Both the position numbers and the translations under genes were made by a program. The notes beneath the pieces are model-generated. The model saw only the letters and a program-made list of their open reading frames with translations, did not search any database and was not told where the DNA came from. From NCBI GenBank assembly GCA_035236585.1, contig CP141130.1, forward strand, positions 78,439,944 through 78,503,943: a stretch of DNA of 64,000 nt. The letters run 5' to 3'. Numbering within the stretch: position 1 is the stretch's first letter; every line of letters starts with the position of its first letter. Below, one piece after another: positions 1 through 12,500 of this stretch. The DNA comes from Warburgia ugandensis (taxonomy: Eukaryota > Streptophyta > Magnoliopsida > Canellales > Canellaceae).

Positions 1-471
1 TTGTCTTTTTTAATATAGCCAAAGGTGAATTCTACCAAATACTTCTGCTGGATGGCAAAGTCCTGTAGGTCAAGCATCATTCAGACAAAACACCTTAATG
101 ATACTATAAAGCGAGTACCAGAAACTCAAAAAGTTTCAGTAAATTGTAGTTTAGTTGAGCATTAGAATGGGCTTATATAAGCACGTCCAAAAGTAATTAC
201 TCAGCGTATTGCTTCATACATCATGTGATAATGATTCTTCAGATCAATTGTTGGGGAGCTACCATTTTACCTCTTGACACTATTTACTGCGTTCACATGT
301 TTCAGCTAATAGTTTCCATACTGAAGTGTCCAATTATATTTCCATTTTCCATTGCCCTTGATACATACAAACCATATGAGTGACCATTTTCCATTGAGCT
401 TGCGACACATTGAACTGTACAATAACCAAAATTTAATATACACATAATATCAATTACCAGTTTTCATGCAA

Positions 472-603
472 AAAAAAAAGACAGCCCGGTGCACGAAGCT
501 CCCTCATATGCATGGTTCGGAAAAGGGCAGACCACAAAAGGTCTATAGTATGTAGCCTTACCCATGGCCTCTAAGTCGCATGCGACAACTCTACCATTTT
601 TCA
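472..603 (-). mobile_element. Au-type SINE, degraded copy
   Basis: Reading the minus strand, a degraded tRNA-like head leads into the Au-SINE body. The 3' hallmark, CCGGGCTG followed by T-rich sequence, appears on the plus strand as AAAAAAAAAAGACAGCCCGG. The middle part around GGCCATGGGTAAGGCTACAT is diverged. It lies inside the intron of the DUF707 pseudogene. Confidence 0.75.
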
Positions 604-1173
604 TAACATATGTTAGAAATCGGACAGCACAGAAACTGAAACCAACCTGGAAACCATATGAGCTCCTGTCTTTAATGACGCATATAATACATTGAACAGT
701 GTAGGAATCATTACCTAACTTGGAATACTCTCTTTTAAGACCAAATTAAAATAAAAGGAAATAGGAAATAAGATCCTAATTCGGGTTCATTAAGCGAAAG
801 CCAGGTCTAAGCAAATTCAACAAAATATTTTGAATTGCGTGCGAAAACGCCAGAAACAGAAGGCAAAGAAAGAAACATAAAAATGAACTTCCTATAACAA
901 CCCTACAAAGATTTCATGCAACTACTAATCTGCAGAAAATTGATTTCAGTTAAGACCAAGTGAAACAGGAACCAGGTGAAGTCCCTCCAGCTTCTCATGC
1001 TGAGAAAAGATTTTGGCCAGGAATGATCAATAAAAATACTTGGGAAACATCATCGCATAAATATCCAGTAAAATATTTCAGGTTACGTTAAACTAAAGGC
1101 CATGAGCTACCACCAAGACAATGACGATTCAATACCCATGCTGATGAAGTGCACATCTAGATGAAATTCAATA

Positions 1174-1264
1174 AGGTAAGGCTGTGTACTATTGACCCTT
1201 ATGATCCACCCTTTCCCCGAACCCCGTATACACAGGAGCTTCGTTCACCAGAGCTGCCCTTATT
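1174..1264 (+). mobile_element. Au-type SINE, 3' half only
   Basis: Only the body and tail of the Au consensus are present: AAGGTAAGGCTGTGTACTAT, a diverged CCTTTCCCCGAACCCC segment, GGAGCTTCGT and AGAGCTGCCCTTAT. The tRNA-like head with boxes A and B is missing, so this is a 5'-truncated copy. Confidence 0.75.
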
Positions 1265-1405
1265 ACAAAGAATGATCTCAACATCTTAAAGGTTCCTCTT
1301 AAAACACATGTTCACGATTGCTAGTTTTTATATGGATATGACATCTATTTATTTGAATAATTCAACAACCAAGAAGCTTATAATCATCACTTAGCCATAA
1401 AGTTA

Positions 1406-1540
1406 TGAGCAAATGCCTTCTAGCACAGTGGCACAAGTAAGAGTCTCTCTCCTAGTTGACCAGCATCCGAGGTTGTTCATGTGTGCATCTGCCCATCATC
1501 CCCACAAAAGGAAATTAAAAAAAAAATAAAAAAAAATTAA
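1406..1540 (+). mobile_element. Second tRNA-like SINE family, copy 1
   Basis: The segment begins TGAGCAAATGCCTTCTAGCA, carries a box A-like TAGCACAGTGG, and runs to an A-rich end near 1,515-1,540. A related segment lies at 21,201-21,335, where a box B-like GGTTCGAA is clearer. Two copies sharing a head, spacing and A-rich tail suggest a tRNA-derived SINE distinct from Au. With only two copies the boundaries are approximate. Confidence 0.4.
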
Positions 1541-2117
1541 GAAGCTTTTATAAATATACTAACTCGGTATACAAGGGAACTTGAGGAAGCCTGTGGAAAC
1601 TCAAGGGTGACAGCCACACATGAAATGCACTGTGAAGATATATGTGACTATATACAAAAATTTGCAAGCATTGAGGGACTACAGGAACAACAAAAATCAA
1701 TGTTTTATCCGTCTGCAGGTAAAGGTTATTAGAGAAGCTACAGTCCTCATTGGGATTAACCCACAATCTCTGGATATAAAAACCTGATTCAGGTACAGAT
1801 GCGGGGTGGTAAGCTCTCTGCACCTCGCGGATTTGTGGAGACATATCTGTTTCAAAATGATAAAGGGAGAGAGTACTCAGGGGCACTGTACACATATGAA
1901 AAGTCTATCCTATTGATCATTAAATAATCTACTTTGTGAAATAATTGGTCGTGCTTGTGGGAAAATTCATTTCAATTTGTTATAGAAAATGTTTGCTAAA
2001 TGAAGCAATGATTTACAGATTGAATTGTATAAAGTGGAAAAATAATAGAATATATTTTTCTTTTTCTTTTCTTTAATAAATCAGCCCTTTTATTGAATTA
2101 GATGATAAAAAGGAAAT

Positions 2118-2195
2118 AGGCCCTTTTGGTCCGTCCCTTCCCCGGACCCCACATAGGCTGGAGCTTCATGCACCAGGGCTGCCATTTTTTTAGAT
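2118..2195 (+). mobile_element. Au-type SINE, 3' end fragment
   Basis: The fragment holds TTTGGTCCGTCCCTTCCCCG, GGACCCCACATAGGC, GGAGCTTCATGCACCAGGGC and the terminal TGCCATTTTTTT. These match the last 70-80 bases of the Au copies elsewhere in the window. Confidence 0.75.
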
Positions 2196-2689
2196 AAATA
2201 TGTTGCAAATAAAGACCAGGCCACTATAGTAACCATACTTGATTACTAAACTAGTTTGCTGTTGAATTAGTGCAGGTCATTTTCGTGCAAGTTTATATTG
2301 ATACGTAGTCTCTGAATTACTTAAAATTATTCGTTCTGCTGCTGCATTCCACTGCCTAAATGTCCACGGGTAAACTTACTCTAGACCAGTTTGGTTTTAC
2401 GTTTAGTTCTAAGATGGTGGAATGTAAAACTGAATGGTGTTAGTTCATGATACAGAAAAAGTAGTTCTGGTTATGATTCAACTTTCAAAAGAGATTTAAG
2501 GCAACTCCGAGTAAAATTTGTGGACCGAAAAGTATAAGAACATCAATGCTAATTTCTCTGTTGTCTTATGCGGGGAGTAATTGTCAAAGTTTCTATCAAC
2601 TCACATGACATGACTTAAACGTAATCGGAACTGGTTAGATCACCATTGCAAATCTCTCCACACTTATTTTACTTCCTCATCTGCAACTA

Positions 2690-2832
2690 GAGTTGTCATC
2701 GTGTGACCTTTATGGGTTCAAGGCATGGAAACAGCCTCTTGCAAAATGCAAGGTAAGGCTGTGTACCATTGACCCTTGTGCCCGGACCCTGCATACGCGA
2801 AAGCTTTGTGTACCGGGGCTGCCCTTTTTAAT
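2690..2832 (+). mobile_element. Au-type SINE, 5'-truncated
   Basis: It starts inside the tRNA-like head at AGTTGTCATCGTGTGACC, continues with box B-like GGGTTCAAGGC and CAGCCTCTTGCAAAATGCAA, and ends CCGGGGCTGCCCTTTTTA. A small internal deletion shortens the CCC-rich middle segment relative to the other copies. Confidence 0.8.
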
Positions 2833-5800
2833 CTGCAACTCATTACCATGAGAAAAACCTACAGTGTTCTCCTTTTTCTCTCTTATGTTACTGTAAGACC
2901 CAAATAGTGCTGTATTACTTATCAGTTTTCTAACAACCACCAGTCCTGTCCTCAGATTTAGAATCACTTTTTTTCACAACAATGGAAGTTAGTCATTTTA
3001 AATCTCAAGTTTTGACACGACTGCTGTATGCAAGGGTAAATGTTCTTGTACAGTTTATCATTTAAGTAGTTTCAGTGGTGTTTCCTTGCTATCAATCTTT
3101 TTTATTTTATTTTAAAGGTTGATGATTTTTATTAATGATTAGTATGAAAAATGCTAGAAGGGAGACCATACAGCCTGATGAAAACAGCCAGGGAGCCAAG
3201 GCAGAAGAACAATTCATGGAAAAAGAAAACATTTGAGCTTCAAAAGATTGACAAGAAAAGATCTTAGCCGATACCCAGCTGCTCAAAGAAATTTGTCCAA
3301 ATTTCCATGTGGTGAAGGCATTCCTATCAAGCTTTTGTTTGTACCACATTCTTGCTAGTTTAACCAACTCAAAGTGGAACAATTGTGTGAAGAGGATGAA
3401 AGTTTTGAAGGAGACAAAACTTAGGATATACAAAATATCATCTAAAGCAGTTTGAAAGTACCATTAACTTGCCAACAAATGTCTAGGGCAGGTGATCACA
3501 GACAACATGGCATTTCCCTTGAAGTATGCTTGTTCGCAGAAAATTGCTGTTTTCCCCTTCAGCCGCAGATTAGATTTAAGAGTATTTGTGATTGATTTGT
3601 TTTGTAATTTTGTGCTTGTAACCGAATAAAAAAGGTCCAAGAAGCTAACTTACATGTGGGACAGTGGTTTTGCAACTCGACAATATAAATGGTTTTGGAA
3701 ATGAATCATAGTAGGAGTTTGATGCTCTTAAGCAACTAAAGAAGTTGATATCCCTTTTTGACATACATAGTGAATTTTTCTGAAAGATCTAAGCCATTCA
3801 TAGAAAGGCTGGACGCAAAATTTTATTGCCCATTGGATTCTCTTAGCCCAAGTTTCTTTGAGTTGAAAATTTAAGCCATCCAATTTTATTAATCTTTTCA
3901 AAGAACTAAAGTGGTTGGGATCATCTTAATGCATTGATTTCCCACAAATTACCTAGTTTTTTTTTTTCTAAGGTCAAACATTTACCTATTTTGATATGCT
4001 AAACATCGTGAATGGCTTAAAGACATTAGTTGAGGGAAATGCTATCCGGACCAAAGTTCTGGTTCTGAATCTATGATCCCTCCATCTAGGCCTCACCTCT
4101 GAATGATATGATTTATTCATCTTTTTAATCTTCCCTAATTTATGCCAGCTACAAAAATTCATATCTGTTGGTTGCTTCTAGTTACTATTTTTTTCAATTG
4201 AAAGGTATTTTGATCAATCAGCATTGGACTTTTTAATTGAGGAAATTAGAGAAAACTAGTAGCTAGAGGCAACTAACGGGCATGAGTTTTCCGTGCAGTT
4301 TATCTAGGAGAAGGTGAAGAAGATGAATGGGTCTGATCATCCAAAGGTGAGCGTTGATTGAGAGATCACAGACTGAGTCTCCGAAGATCAGTCCAGATAG
4401 CATTTACCATTAGTTTAAGTGGCCATTTGGCGTAGCAGGCAGTTCCTTAACAATAGAGCATTTGCGTACCACAACAAACTGCTTAAGTGCAAAATGCGAG
4501 CAGTGCCAATCTAGTATCCCTACCACTAATTGATAACTTGGTTTAGGGGTTTAGGCTTAAGGTTTAAACATTATAACAGTTGATAATCGTTTAAGAATTG
4601 TCCACAAAGGTGGGTCAAGGGTCCACATTTTAAGGCCAAAGACCCATGCATCTCCCCTTGCCAATGTATAAAAGTTCGTTGGCCTTTGAACCCACTTCAA
4701 GCAGAACAAGTTCCAACCCCAATCACACCTCCCCTCAATAAAATATCCTCTCTGTTGGCTCAAGTTGTCGCCCATTAGTGGTTCCCATCTTCACAGAAGC
4801 AGTTCTTTCCCTCTTATCAAGTTGGGTCCTCCAATATCACCGTCACATGTGTTTAGAATCAGAAGTTAAGCGCCCCAAACAACCTTTGATGCAGACTTGG
4901 CCAATATTCCAACCTATATAACTAGGTATTATGATGTAGATTCCGTCAGAATAGTTCTTCTTTTGAAAGTTAGACTCACACACCCCACATGCAGAGTCTT
5001 CAATTAGTCACCCAGGTGAGTGACCCCTGCTTGGGCCATTGCGCTAGATTGCTTTGGTATCGATCAAAATAGTTAATGGACAAAGCCCTCCAATCTCATC
5101 TGTGGTTCTTCTTGTTTACATTACATCTGCTAGAAATTGTTCTAAACATATTTACTGCATAAAGCAAACTTTTGCTCCAAATAGTAGCCCCTCTGCCTTT
5201 CTTATTAGTCGAACATTGCAAGGTACACGACCCTTCCTTTCTTTTTCCGTTTTTTATATTAGGTACACAGTGAAAGCGAGTTTTCACAGGACAATTGTCA
5301 CTGCTTATGGACCCGAACCTAGGTGATGCATTCATGACCAAGATGAAGCTTAGGTGAAACTAAGAGCCTCGAGCTCGCTAGAAGGATTGGGTATGCAAGA
5401 TATATGCCGCTATCACCTTATACGATGGCAAGAAATTGCAGGGTTTGGCAATGGCTCAACCTTTTGTATTGCACATCAAATAGGGAATAGATACCGGCTA
5501 TTTTCTCGAGTAGTAATCTACTAATATGTCCTGTGAATTGATCTTCTCTGAAGTATGGAAACTTTCTCTTCTTTGAGAATAAATCTATTCTTTGCGCTTG
5601 TCAGTCTGTGTGAATGGAAGGTGGAAATGTAAGCACATGCATATTGTTCAAACCTATCCGGCTGCCTTCTTGCTTATTGATAAATGATGTTATACACTAG
5701 AAAGGCATTTCGTACCCGAGCGGAGATTTACATTTTCATATTATTTGATCATTTTGGGGAACAACATTTCTAAGGTTTTTCAATGTCATTAAGATCAATA

Positions 5801-5968
5801 TAAACGGCTGTAACTTCATGTTGGCCCGGATGCCTGAAGAGTCAAACCGTTAGACAATGCTTTCCTTGCCTTGGATGAGTTATACTCCGAAAGTGTCATT
5901 TACTGGATGATCCGAGGCTCTGTTTTCTCGAGTTGAAAATTAAAAAGTAAAAAGTTTTGCTGCTCATT

Positions 5969-6062
5969 TTCCAACTAGAAATAGCAGTTACTGGAACCAC
6001 ACCAATGAATAAGAATTCCAACTAGAAATAGCAGTTACAAGGACCACACCAATGAATGAGAA
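5969..6062 (+). repeat. Two-unit 47-bp tandem duplication
   Basis: The unit starting TTCCAACTAGAAATAGCAGT occurs at 5,969 and again 47 bases later, with only a few differences, and ends CACACCAATGAATRAGAA both times. It lies just beyond the proposed 3' end of the DUF707 gene. Confidence 0.85.
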
Positions 6063-6157
6063 TTTCAGAGCATAGAGCAGCTAACCCAAAAGCAACACTG
6101 AAAAGTTTGGATCTTCAAATATCTGAGCCCACATAATGTATATAGCTGTTGTAATCA

Positions 6158-6163
6158 TTTTAT
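6158..6163 (-). promoter_or_regulatory. Candidate poly(A) signal of the DUF707 gene
   Basis: The minus strand reads AATAAA about 435 bases after the stop codon, a usual 3' UTR length for plant genes. This is a motif match only; other AT-rich near-matches exist closer to the stop. Confidence 0.35.
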
Positions 6164-6596
6164 TGAGTTCATGAGGAGAAAGAGGCCCATATATCAATTT
6201 TAGCTTTTAGGTCTAAGCAGCCTGGTAATAGGCATCTAAAATAACGAATGAGGCAGGAACATTGTTCACCCGGACTATTGATCTGATACCGCAGAAGAAG
6301 GCAATGTAGTGGATTCAAGTCTTATCCGCAAGCAACATGTCTACAGTCAATAAAAATTGACTTGGGAAACCCTCCGCTGACAGATATCATAGACCAAGTC
6401 AAACCCTTTGTTTTACTAGCTTCGCTCCTCTAAAAGACCAATTTGAAGCCGTGAACTTCTGTGATTAACTGTTCCTAAAGCAATAATAAAGAAGCAAATT
6501 CAGAAGATATTAAATAATCATTGCTAAAAACTAGTATCTACACTGTCAAGAGTACATGATATCTGAATAAATGATGTGTTGTATATATATATATAT

Positions 6597-9500
6597 CTAT
6601 CGTGCCGTGGAATTGGGCGGAGTGATTCCCATTTCCTTGTAATAAGCAAGCTCTGCATCCTTCATTCGACCCTGGAACATTGTCCACTCTTTTCTGCACC
6701 TGTCTCTCACCTGTCAGTGCATTTCGCACCAGATAAAATGCTTTGCATCAGTAAAAGTTACCGCAACCGTGTATGCAGAAGCAAACAAGTTGTTCATATC
6801 TGTATATGCATCTGTATCATAGTTTTCTGATAACAAAAGAACTGCAGATGCATTTCATGGATTGTACAAGTCACTTACCCCTTCCCATGGGGCTTTACCA
6901 TTATGTTGCTCACCCTGTGAAGAAAAATAATCAGAACCAAAAACTAGTCAGTTCTGAACTTGATATCTTTTTCTGTTGACATAGATAAATGACAGTTCAG
7001 CCTACCTGTTTCCCGAGTGAAGGAACAACTTGGTGAACAATCCATTGAGCATCGACAACTCCTATTTTCTCATGAGCAGGCTATTTATTTATGGATAAAG
7101 CTCAAATTAGTTGCAGAAACAAACTGTAAATTGAAGATAGAATATACAACTGCAATTTGAGAAATGTGGCATGAAAACAAGACTGCCTGCAGACCACCCA
7201 GCACAACTTCACAAGCAGACATGTTACAAAATACTTTCATGTTTAGTTGTCTTTGACTAATTTGAAATGTGAAGACCATTTTCGTTTAACAATAAATGCG
7301 TGCATATACATATCAGCTACAATGTGTAGTTAGCTGGCAAATTACAGATACACTGCATCTGAAAAGCATTGGCAGGCCTTGGGTTATAGTTGGTTGGCAA
7401 ATACACAAATCATGTATCTCGAAATATCGGGTTACAAGGTGAAAATTCGATCATAATGGCCCTGGCATGCAACATAATATATAAAAGGGGGGGCAGCCCC
7501 CGTGCACGAAGCTCCCACCTATGCGGGGTCCAGGGAAGGGGCGGGCCATAATGGCCTAAAGTAAGCAGCCTTACCTTGCATTTTTGCAAGAGGCTGATTC
7601 CACGCCTTGATCCCGTGACCTAAAGGTCAAATGACGACAACTTTTACTGTTGCACCAAGGCTCCCCTTCATGCAACATAATATATGCGAGTTGCAAATTG
7701 TGTCTGACTGAGGATTATCTACAGGTCCCAATCCACTGAGATCAAGCACCCTAGCAGCAGACATGTCACCCGCGATTAGTGAACAGGATGCCTTGTCTGG
7801 TCAGCTACCCAAGTCAAGTCAACCACATGAGTGATCATAAACTCTTAGTTAGGACTTCACTAAAGACAAAGGCTTTTGTCAAGGAGTCCATTATAACATT
7901 CAACAGCTAACAGTTCGCAATCCTTGATTTGTGGAAAAGGATCTCTGTTCAGGGACAAGGATCTATTCTACCACCTGGCAGTGGCCTCAACCCCCAAAAA
8001 GGGGCGCTGCAGGCAGTCTGCAATTTGAACTGGAAGCCCCTCATTCCAAGCACAACCTTTTCTCGAAAAATAAGCTTAAATGCAAAAACGAAGTTTCAAA
8101 AGTGCAGTATCTCTATTGAAGAATTTTCTTTTGTTAGTAAAAGAAAATATGAACCACAAATAAATAACCATCGGAAAAAGCCAGTACTACAATTAAGTCA
8201 GGTTTCCCTATTGAAGATTTTTCTTTTGTTAGTAAAAGAAAATATGAACCACAAATAAATAACCATCGGAAAATGGCAGTCCTACAAGTAAGTCAGGTTT
8301 CCCTATTGAAGTATTTTCTTTTGTTAGTAAAAGAAAATATGAACCACAAATAAACAACCTTCAGAAATGGCAGTCCCACAAGCAAGTCAGGTTTCATATA
8401 ACCACTACTGAAAGGGTAGATAAATTACCTCCACGCATCTCCTAAGAGCAAAATCAAGACCCCATCCATGGACCAAATCATTCTGCAATCACAAGATAAG
8501 AAAATTTAGGAAAATCTCAGAAAAATTGAGTGCCAAAAGGACATTGTCTGGAATCTAGTCATTCTCATGCCTGGATCATATGCCATACGCAGCGCCATGC
8601 ATCTCGAGAAAATACAGTTGCCATTATCTCAACAAATCTGTAGATGCAAAATACCAGTAAGATTTTCCCTCAAAAGTAGTTTAAAAAGGAGGAAGATGCT
8701 AAATTAAAAACAACTCAGCTCATACGCTGCACAGGGAGGCAAATGTGGGTCAGAGCACCAGCCAGGTCTTTCCTCTGTTTCTCTGATAAAGACAAGCTAT
8801 ACTGGTTAGATCTCAATGACATAAACAAATCTCTGTTAGAAGAGCTTTATATGCACAGCAACAATAATGCAGCTTCACACGGACACTTCAACTAAAAGAG
8901 GCCGATGACAGAAAATGGTTACATTATGCAAACTGAAGTTTAGCTGAAATGAGCTTGGAGAAAAATTACTTGTGGACTTCACGGTCACCTCTCCTTTTTG
9001 TCATCTGCCATGTTAAGCCTTTGTTTGGCTCCAAACCAGGCTGTGAAATCTCGAGACCATGCTTCTTCACCAGTTTGATGTATCTGGAATGGGGAATAAG
9101 ACTCACTTTATACTTCACGCAAAGGAATATCTTCTAAAAGACAGAATCACATGTATGAAGGACAATGCATACTCTTCTGCGTTAAAATGCTCAACTCCTA
9201 GATCTTCATCCCAGATAAATATGTATTCGTATGACGCCACAATGTCAGGATGCAAAAATCGTTTAGCATACCACCTGGAATCAAGATACACAGAATCAGG
9301 AGCTTTTGGTTAACATCTATATGCTTGTTAAGATTACTATTCTGTGAGTAAAAAATAAAGAAGACAGTTGTTTCCTCACCATTTAGTTTGTTTCCTAGCG
9401 CTTACATGAATAGCCCGTTTCGACCACTCAAACTCATCCCATTCACTCGTCCGGCCATCATAATGAAAGAGCATAATAGTGAAATTCTCTGAGAACTGTT

Positions 9501-12500
9501 GGGAATCATATACTAGTCAAGTAAAATGCAAAACAGAAAGTAGATAAAACAGATCTCAATTGTCTTGCTGACCTTTTTAACCGCTTTGTCTATGTTCATC
9601 TTCTGATCATAGCCAACTGTGAATGTAACAAGATACTTTGGCTTGATGGTTAGGTCCTGCACGTCACAGCAAACCACATTTAGTTGAATGAAAACATACC
9701 ATGCACCCCAGACTAAGAATCATCAGAAACAAAAATACCTCATCAATCTCAAATTAGCAGAAAAAATTGGCAACTCAGAAACAAGTGTTAATCAGATTAT
9801 GCAGGCTATTAGGGAACATATATTACTCAATAAGCGCACTTGGACAGGCTTAAATGTAAACTGCTTTGTTGTGCAATCCAAAATCTCAGCACCATGCAGC
9901 CATTACCTTGGACATGCTTACTCTTTTATTTGCTAGTTAGTCGTTCTACACATAAGATTGATGGCATATGGACATTGAAAAGTTTCATCACTAGTTCTCA
10001 ATCAGCAGAGACCTCTATTGTAGTTCTCAAAATACAATACCAAATCCACAAAGGACGTCGACTGAAAGAAAAAGGAACCACTACAAAAAAAAGAAAAAAA
10101 GAAAAAAAAAAAAAAAGGAAGACAGAGAATGATGTCTGACTCAGCAAACTCATACCAATAAAGCACAGTTTTTTTGCTACCCGAATGAGACTCAGTGTAA
10201 AGAGAGGAAGCCATATCAAAATGAAATTATGTGGAAAAGTTTTCCATACATTATACATTTTCAAATGGATTCCATAAGACAAATATCATCTTACAAATGT
10301 CCACCTTATATTGGGCAAGGGGAAACCAGGGCCTTCGGCCGGTGCTGAGTTCTAACAATGTTTCTAAGGGAAAGATTAGAAGAAGAAAAAAAAGAAGGTT
10401 AAACAGCTATCAAAATGGGGCTAAAATCTTGATAGCTCATCAGTTCAAACAAAATGGAAAAGATACCTTGCTAATTCAAACAATGCCAGAATGAAATGCC
10501 TTTAAAAGAATGTCTGGTAACATTTAGCAAGACATAAAAATACAACAATAACGATCCTGACTAAACAAAAAAATGCAATAGATGATATTAGTATGTCCAA
10601 GTAACATATTGGCCTTTAGTTCCAAGTTTGAACAAAATACAAAAGTACACAAAATTATTGCCTGATAAAGTATTTAGTCCAAACATTTTTAAAACGCTTG
10701 AAGTATCAGAGTTACAGGTTACTGTTTGGAAAAGAAAGATGAAGGAAAAGAGATTGCATTATTGCATGAAGTAGCCTTTGCATTTCTTTATGAGAGAATA
10801 CAAACTACGAATCTATATCAGGAAGACTAATGTACCCACAGTTTCTTTTTTAAGTTGTGTATCAAATTATTTCACATCAGAAGTTTAATTCCTTAACGAG
10901 TCCCCAATTTTCTAATTACTAAAAACTTCTTGTCAAACTGCTTAAAGGCGGTATGACTTCCATATATTAGTAGAACAGATGCACCTAATGCTTGATTTGA
11001 GTACATGCAGTCAATCACGAGGTAGAATTGTATATTTTGACTTCTTCACACATATCACAATTTACAAGCATTTAAAGGTCAGCAACAGAAATCCAAGGTT
11101 ACATGCCTTGAAAATAAAAGTTTAGAGTAGAAGAACACACCTCACTCGGTTTACCCCACAATCTGCGCAGGTAAAAGTCTGATTCAGATACAATAATGCC
11201 TGGGGGTAGCCTTTCTGCACCTCGTGGATTAGTTGGAACATAAATCTGCATTGAATACAACGACAAGAGTCAAAGCTACTGCAGGCAGTGAGAAAGGTTA
11301 TCCCCCGATCTGTTCAAAGAATTCCCTACTTATATTCTGCCACTAAATTATTATGTGAAAAGACCAATCAATCTTAGAAACAAACCCAAGATTAAGAAAA
11401 GGAAATAAATCTTAATTAGCTTCTACTCCATCAAAACCTGGTGGCACCAAGTAGTCAATCCACAAAAAACCATTTAAAAGAAAATAAAATGGCAACTCCA
11501 GTGCCGATCATGCATGAGCTAGAGCATACTAGTAACAAAGGGAAAGGTTTAACCTGGGTTTCTGTGGATACTCCCTATTGGATTTCAATATCTTGTCCTT
11601 TGAATAGCGTAAATCAAGAAGCTTTTCACCTGGTGCTTTTTGTCAACAATTTCAGACTAAATAACAATCATAATGGTTGTTTAGAGTTTGCATAACACTG
11701 TCCTATGATATTTGTGGATAGTGGTCTGAAAGAAGTATTCTCATGCCATCAGACACCAACTCGCTACTAGGAAAAGCACAGTCATAGAAGTCCAGTCACT
11801 GTCATCTCTTTTACAGTTTTACTCCCAAACATTTATCCACTTAAGCTCCCAAAATGTTTTTCTTGTGAATGGTAAAGCTCCCACACTCTTGATTATGGCA
11901 TCAAAACGTATTGCCACTTCATAGGAACAAGTACTAACTAAACCTTTTAGATTGAACAAAATACCTGGAGTCAAGACACGTGCTGATCTTTTTAAGTTTA
12001 TGTCCACGAGAATTCTTTCAGTCAGCAAATTTCTCAAACTGCCTTCATTCCCTTTCAATTTAATCAAGATTCATAAGGGATCAACAATAGTGACCACAAT
12101 AGACACTTTCTCAGATTTCATCAAACTGGGGTGCCATCTGCTGCCATAGATCTTCAAGTCATTCTAGACAGCTGCTGCTTCTTTACATGGTATTCCTCCT
12201 CTATTAACGTGGTTATTGGAACTAGAAAGAAACCCATATCTTTGTTATTATCTTTCACCAAAAGTAAAAGCAGGAAGCACTGAATTTCAGTAGCTCTCTC
12301 ATTTTATCTGTTTATTCACCATAATTGACCCACCAGAAACTTATAACAATTGACATGCTTACAACTCCCTGGATCAAGATTCTTGTCTTGATAAAAGACT
12401 TGATTTTTTTCTATCACTCATGCATTTGCTCAGCAAGCACAATGATAAAAAGAATCATATTCCTGATGATCTGCAACATATATTAGCTCATCCACCTCAT

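Larger units (their letters stand above)
1..1855 (-). pseudogene. Decayed DUF707 paralogue, two exons visible, cut by window edge
   Basis: Two exons match consecutive exons of the intact DUF707 gene further right, in the same order and strand. The first, about 1855-1741, contains the equivalent of the STNPRGAESLPP and FYIQRLW stretches; the second, 62-1, begins after an AG acceptor with DFAIQQKYLVEFTFGY, the counterpart of DLTIKPKYLVTFTVGY. In the first exon the two halves lie in different reading frames: relative to the intact gene about one base is missing near the exon start and two more in the middle. The splice donor GAG|GT of the intact gene reads GAG|GA here. The intron between them (63 to about 1740) holds SINE remnants. 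I read it as an old tandem duplicate that is no longer translatable. The earlier exons (membrane anchor) were not found between 1,856 and 6,500. Later exons would lie left of the window. Confidence 0.72.
1856..6157. other. Intergenic stretch without a recognisable gene
   Basis: No open frame here resembles a known protein, and the longest ones (108 and 90 codons) lack any domain I recognise. The stretch contains two Au SINE fragments, a block at 3,790-3,960 that resembles 35,830-35,960 (a dispersed repeat of unknown type), and a short tandem duplication. Otherwise it is AT-rich sequence with no supported feature. Confidence 0.5.

Noticed and set aside
3107-3433. 108-codon minus-strand frame
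   Set aside because: No domain, no splice context and no match to the neighbouring DUF707 exons. AT-rich chance frame.
7483-7668. tRNA gene suggested by box A and box B sequences
   Set aside because: The boxes belong to the tRNA-derived head of an Au SINE. No complete cloverleaf can be drawn, and the element has a target duplication. The same applies to the other Au copies.
8111-8395. CRISPR-like regular repeats
   Set aside because: The repeats are contiguous 95-bp tandem units without unique spacers, in a plant intron.
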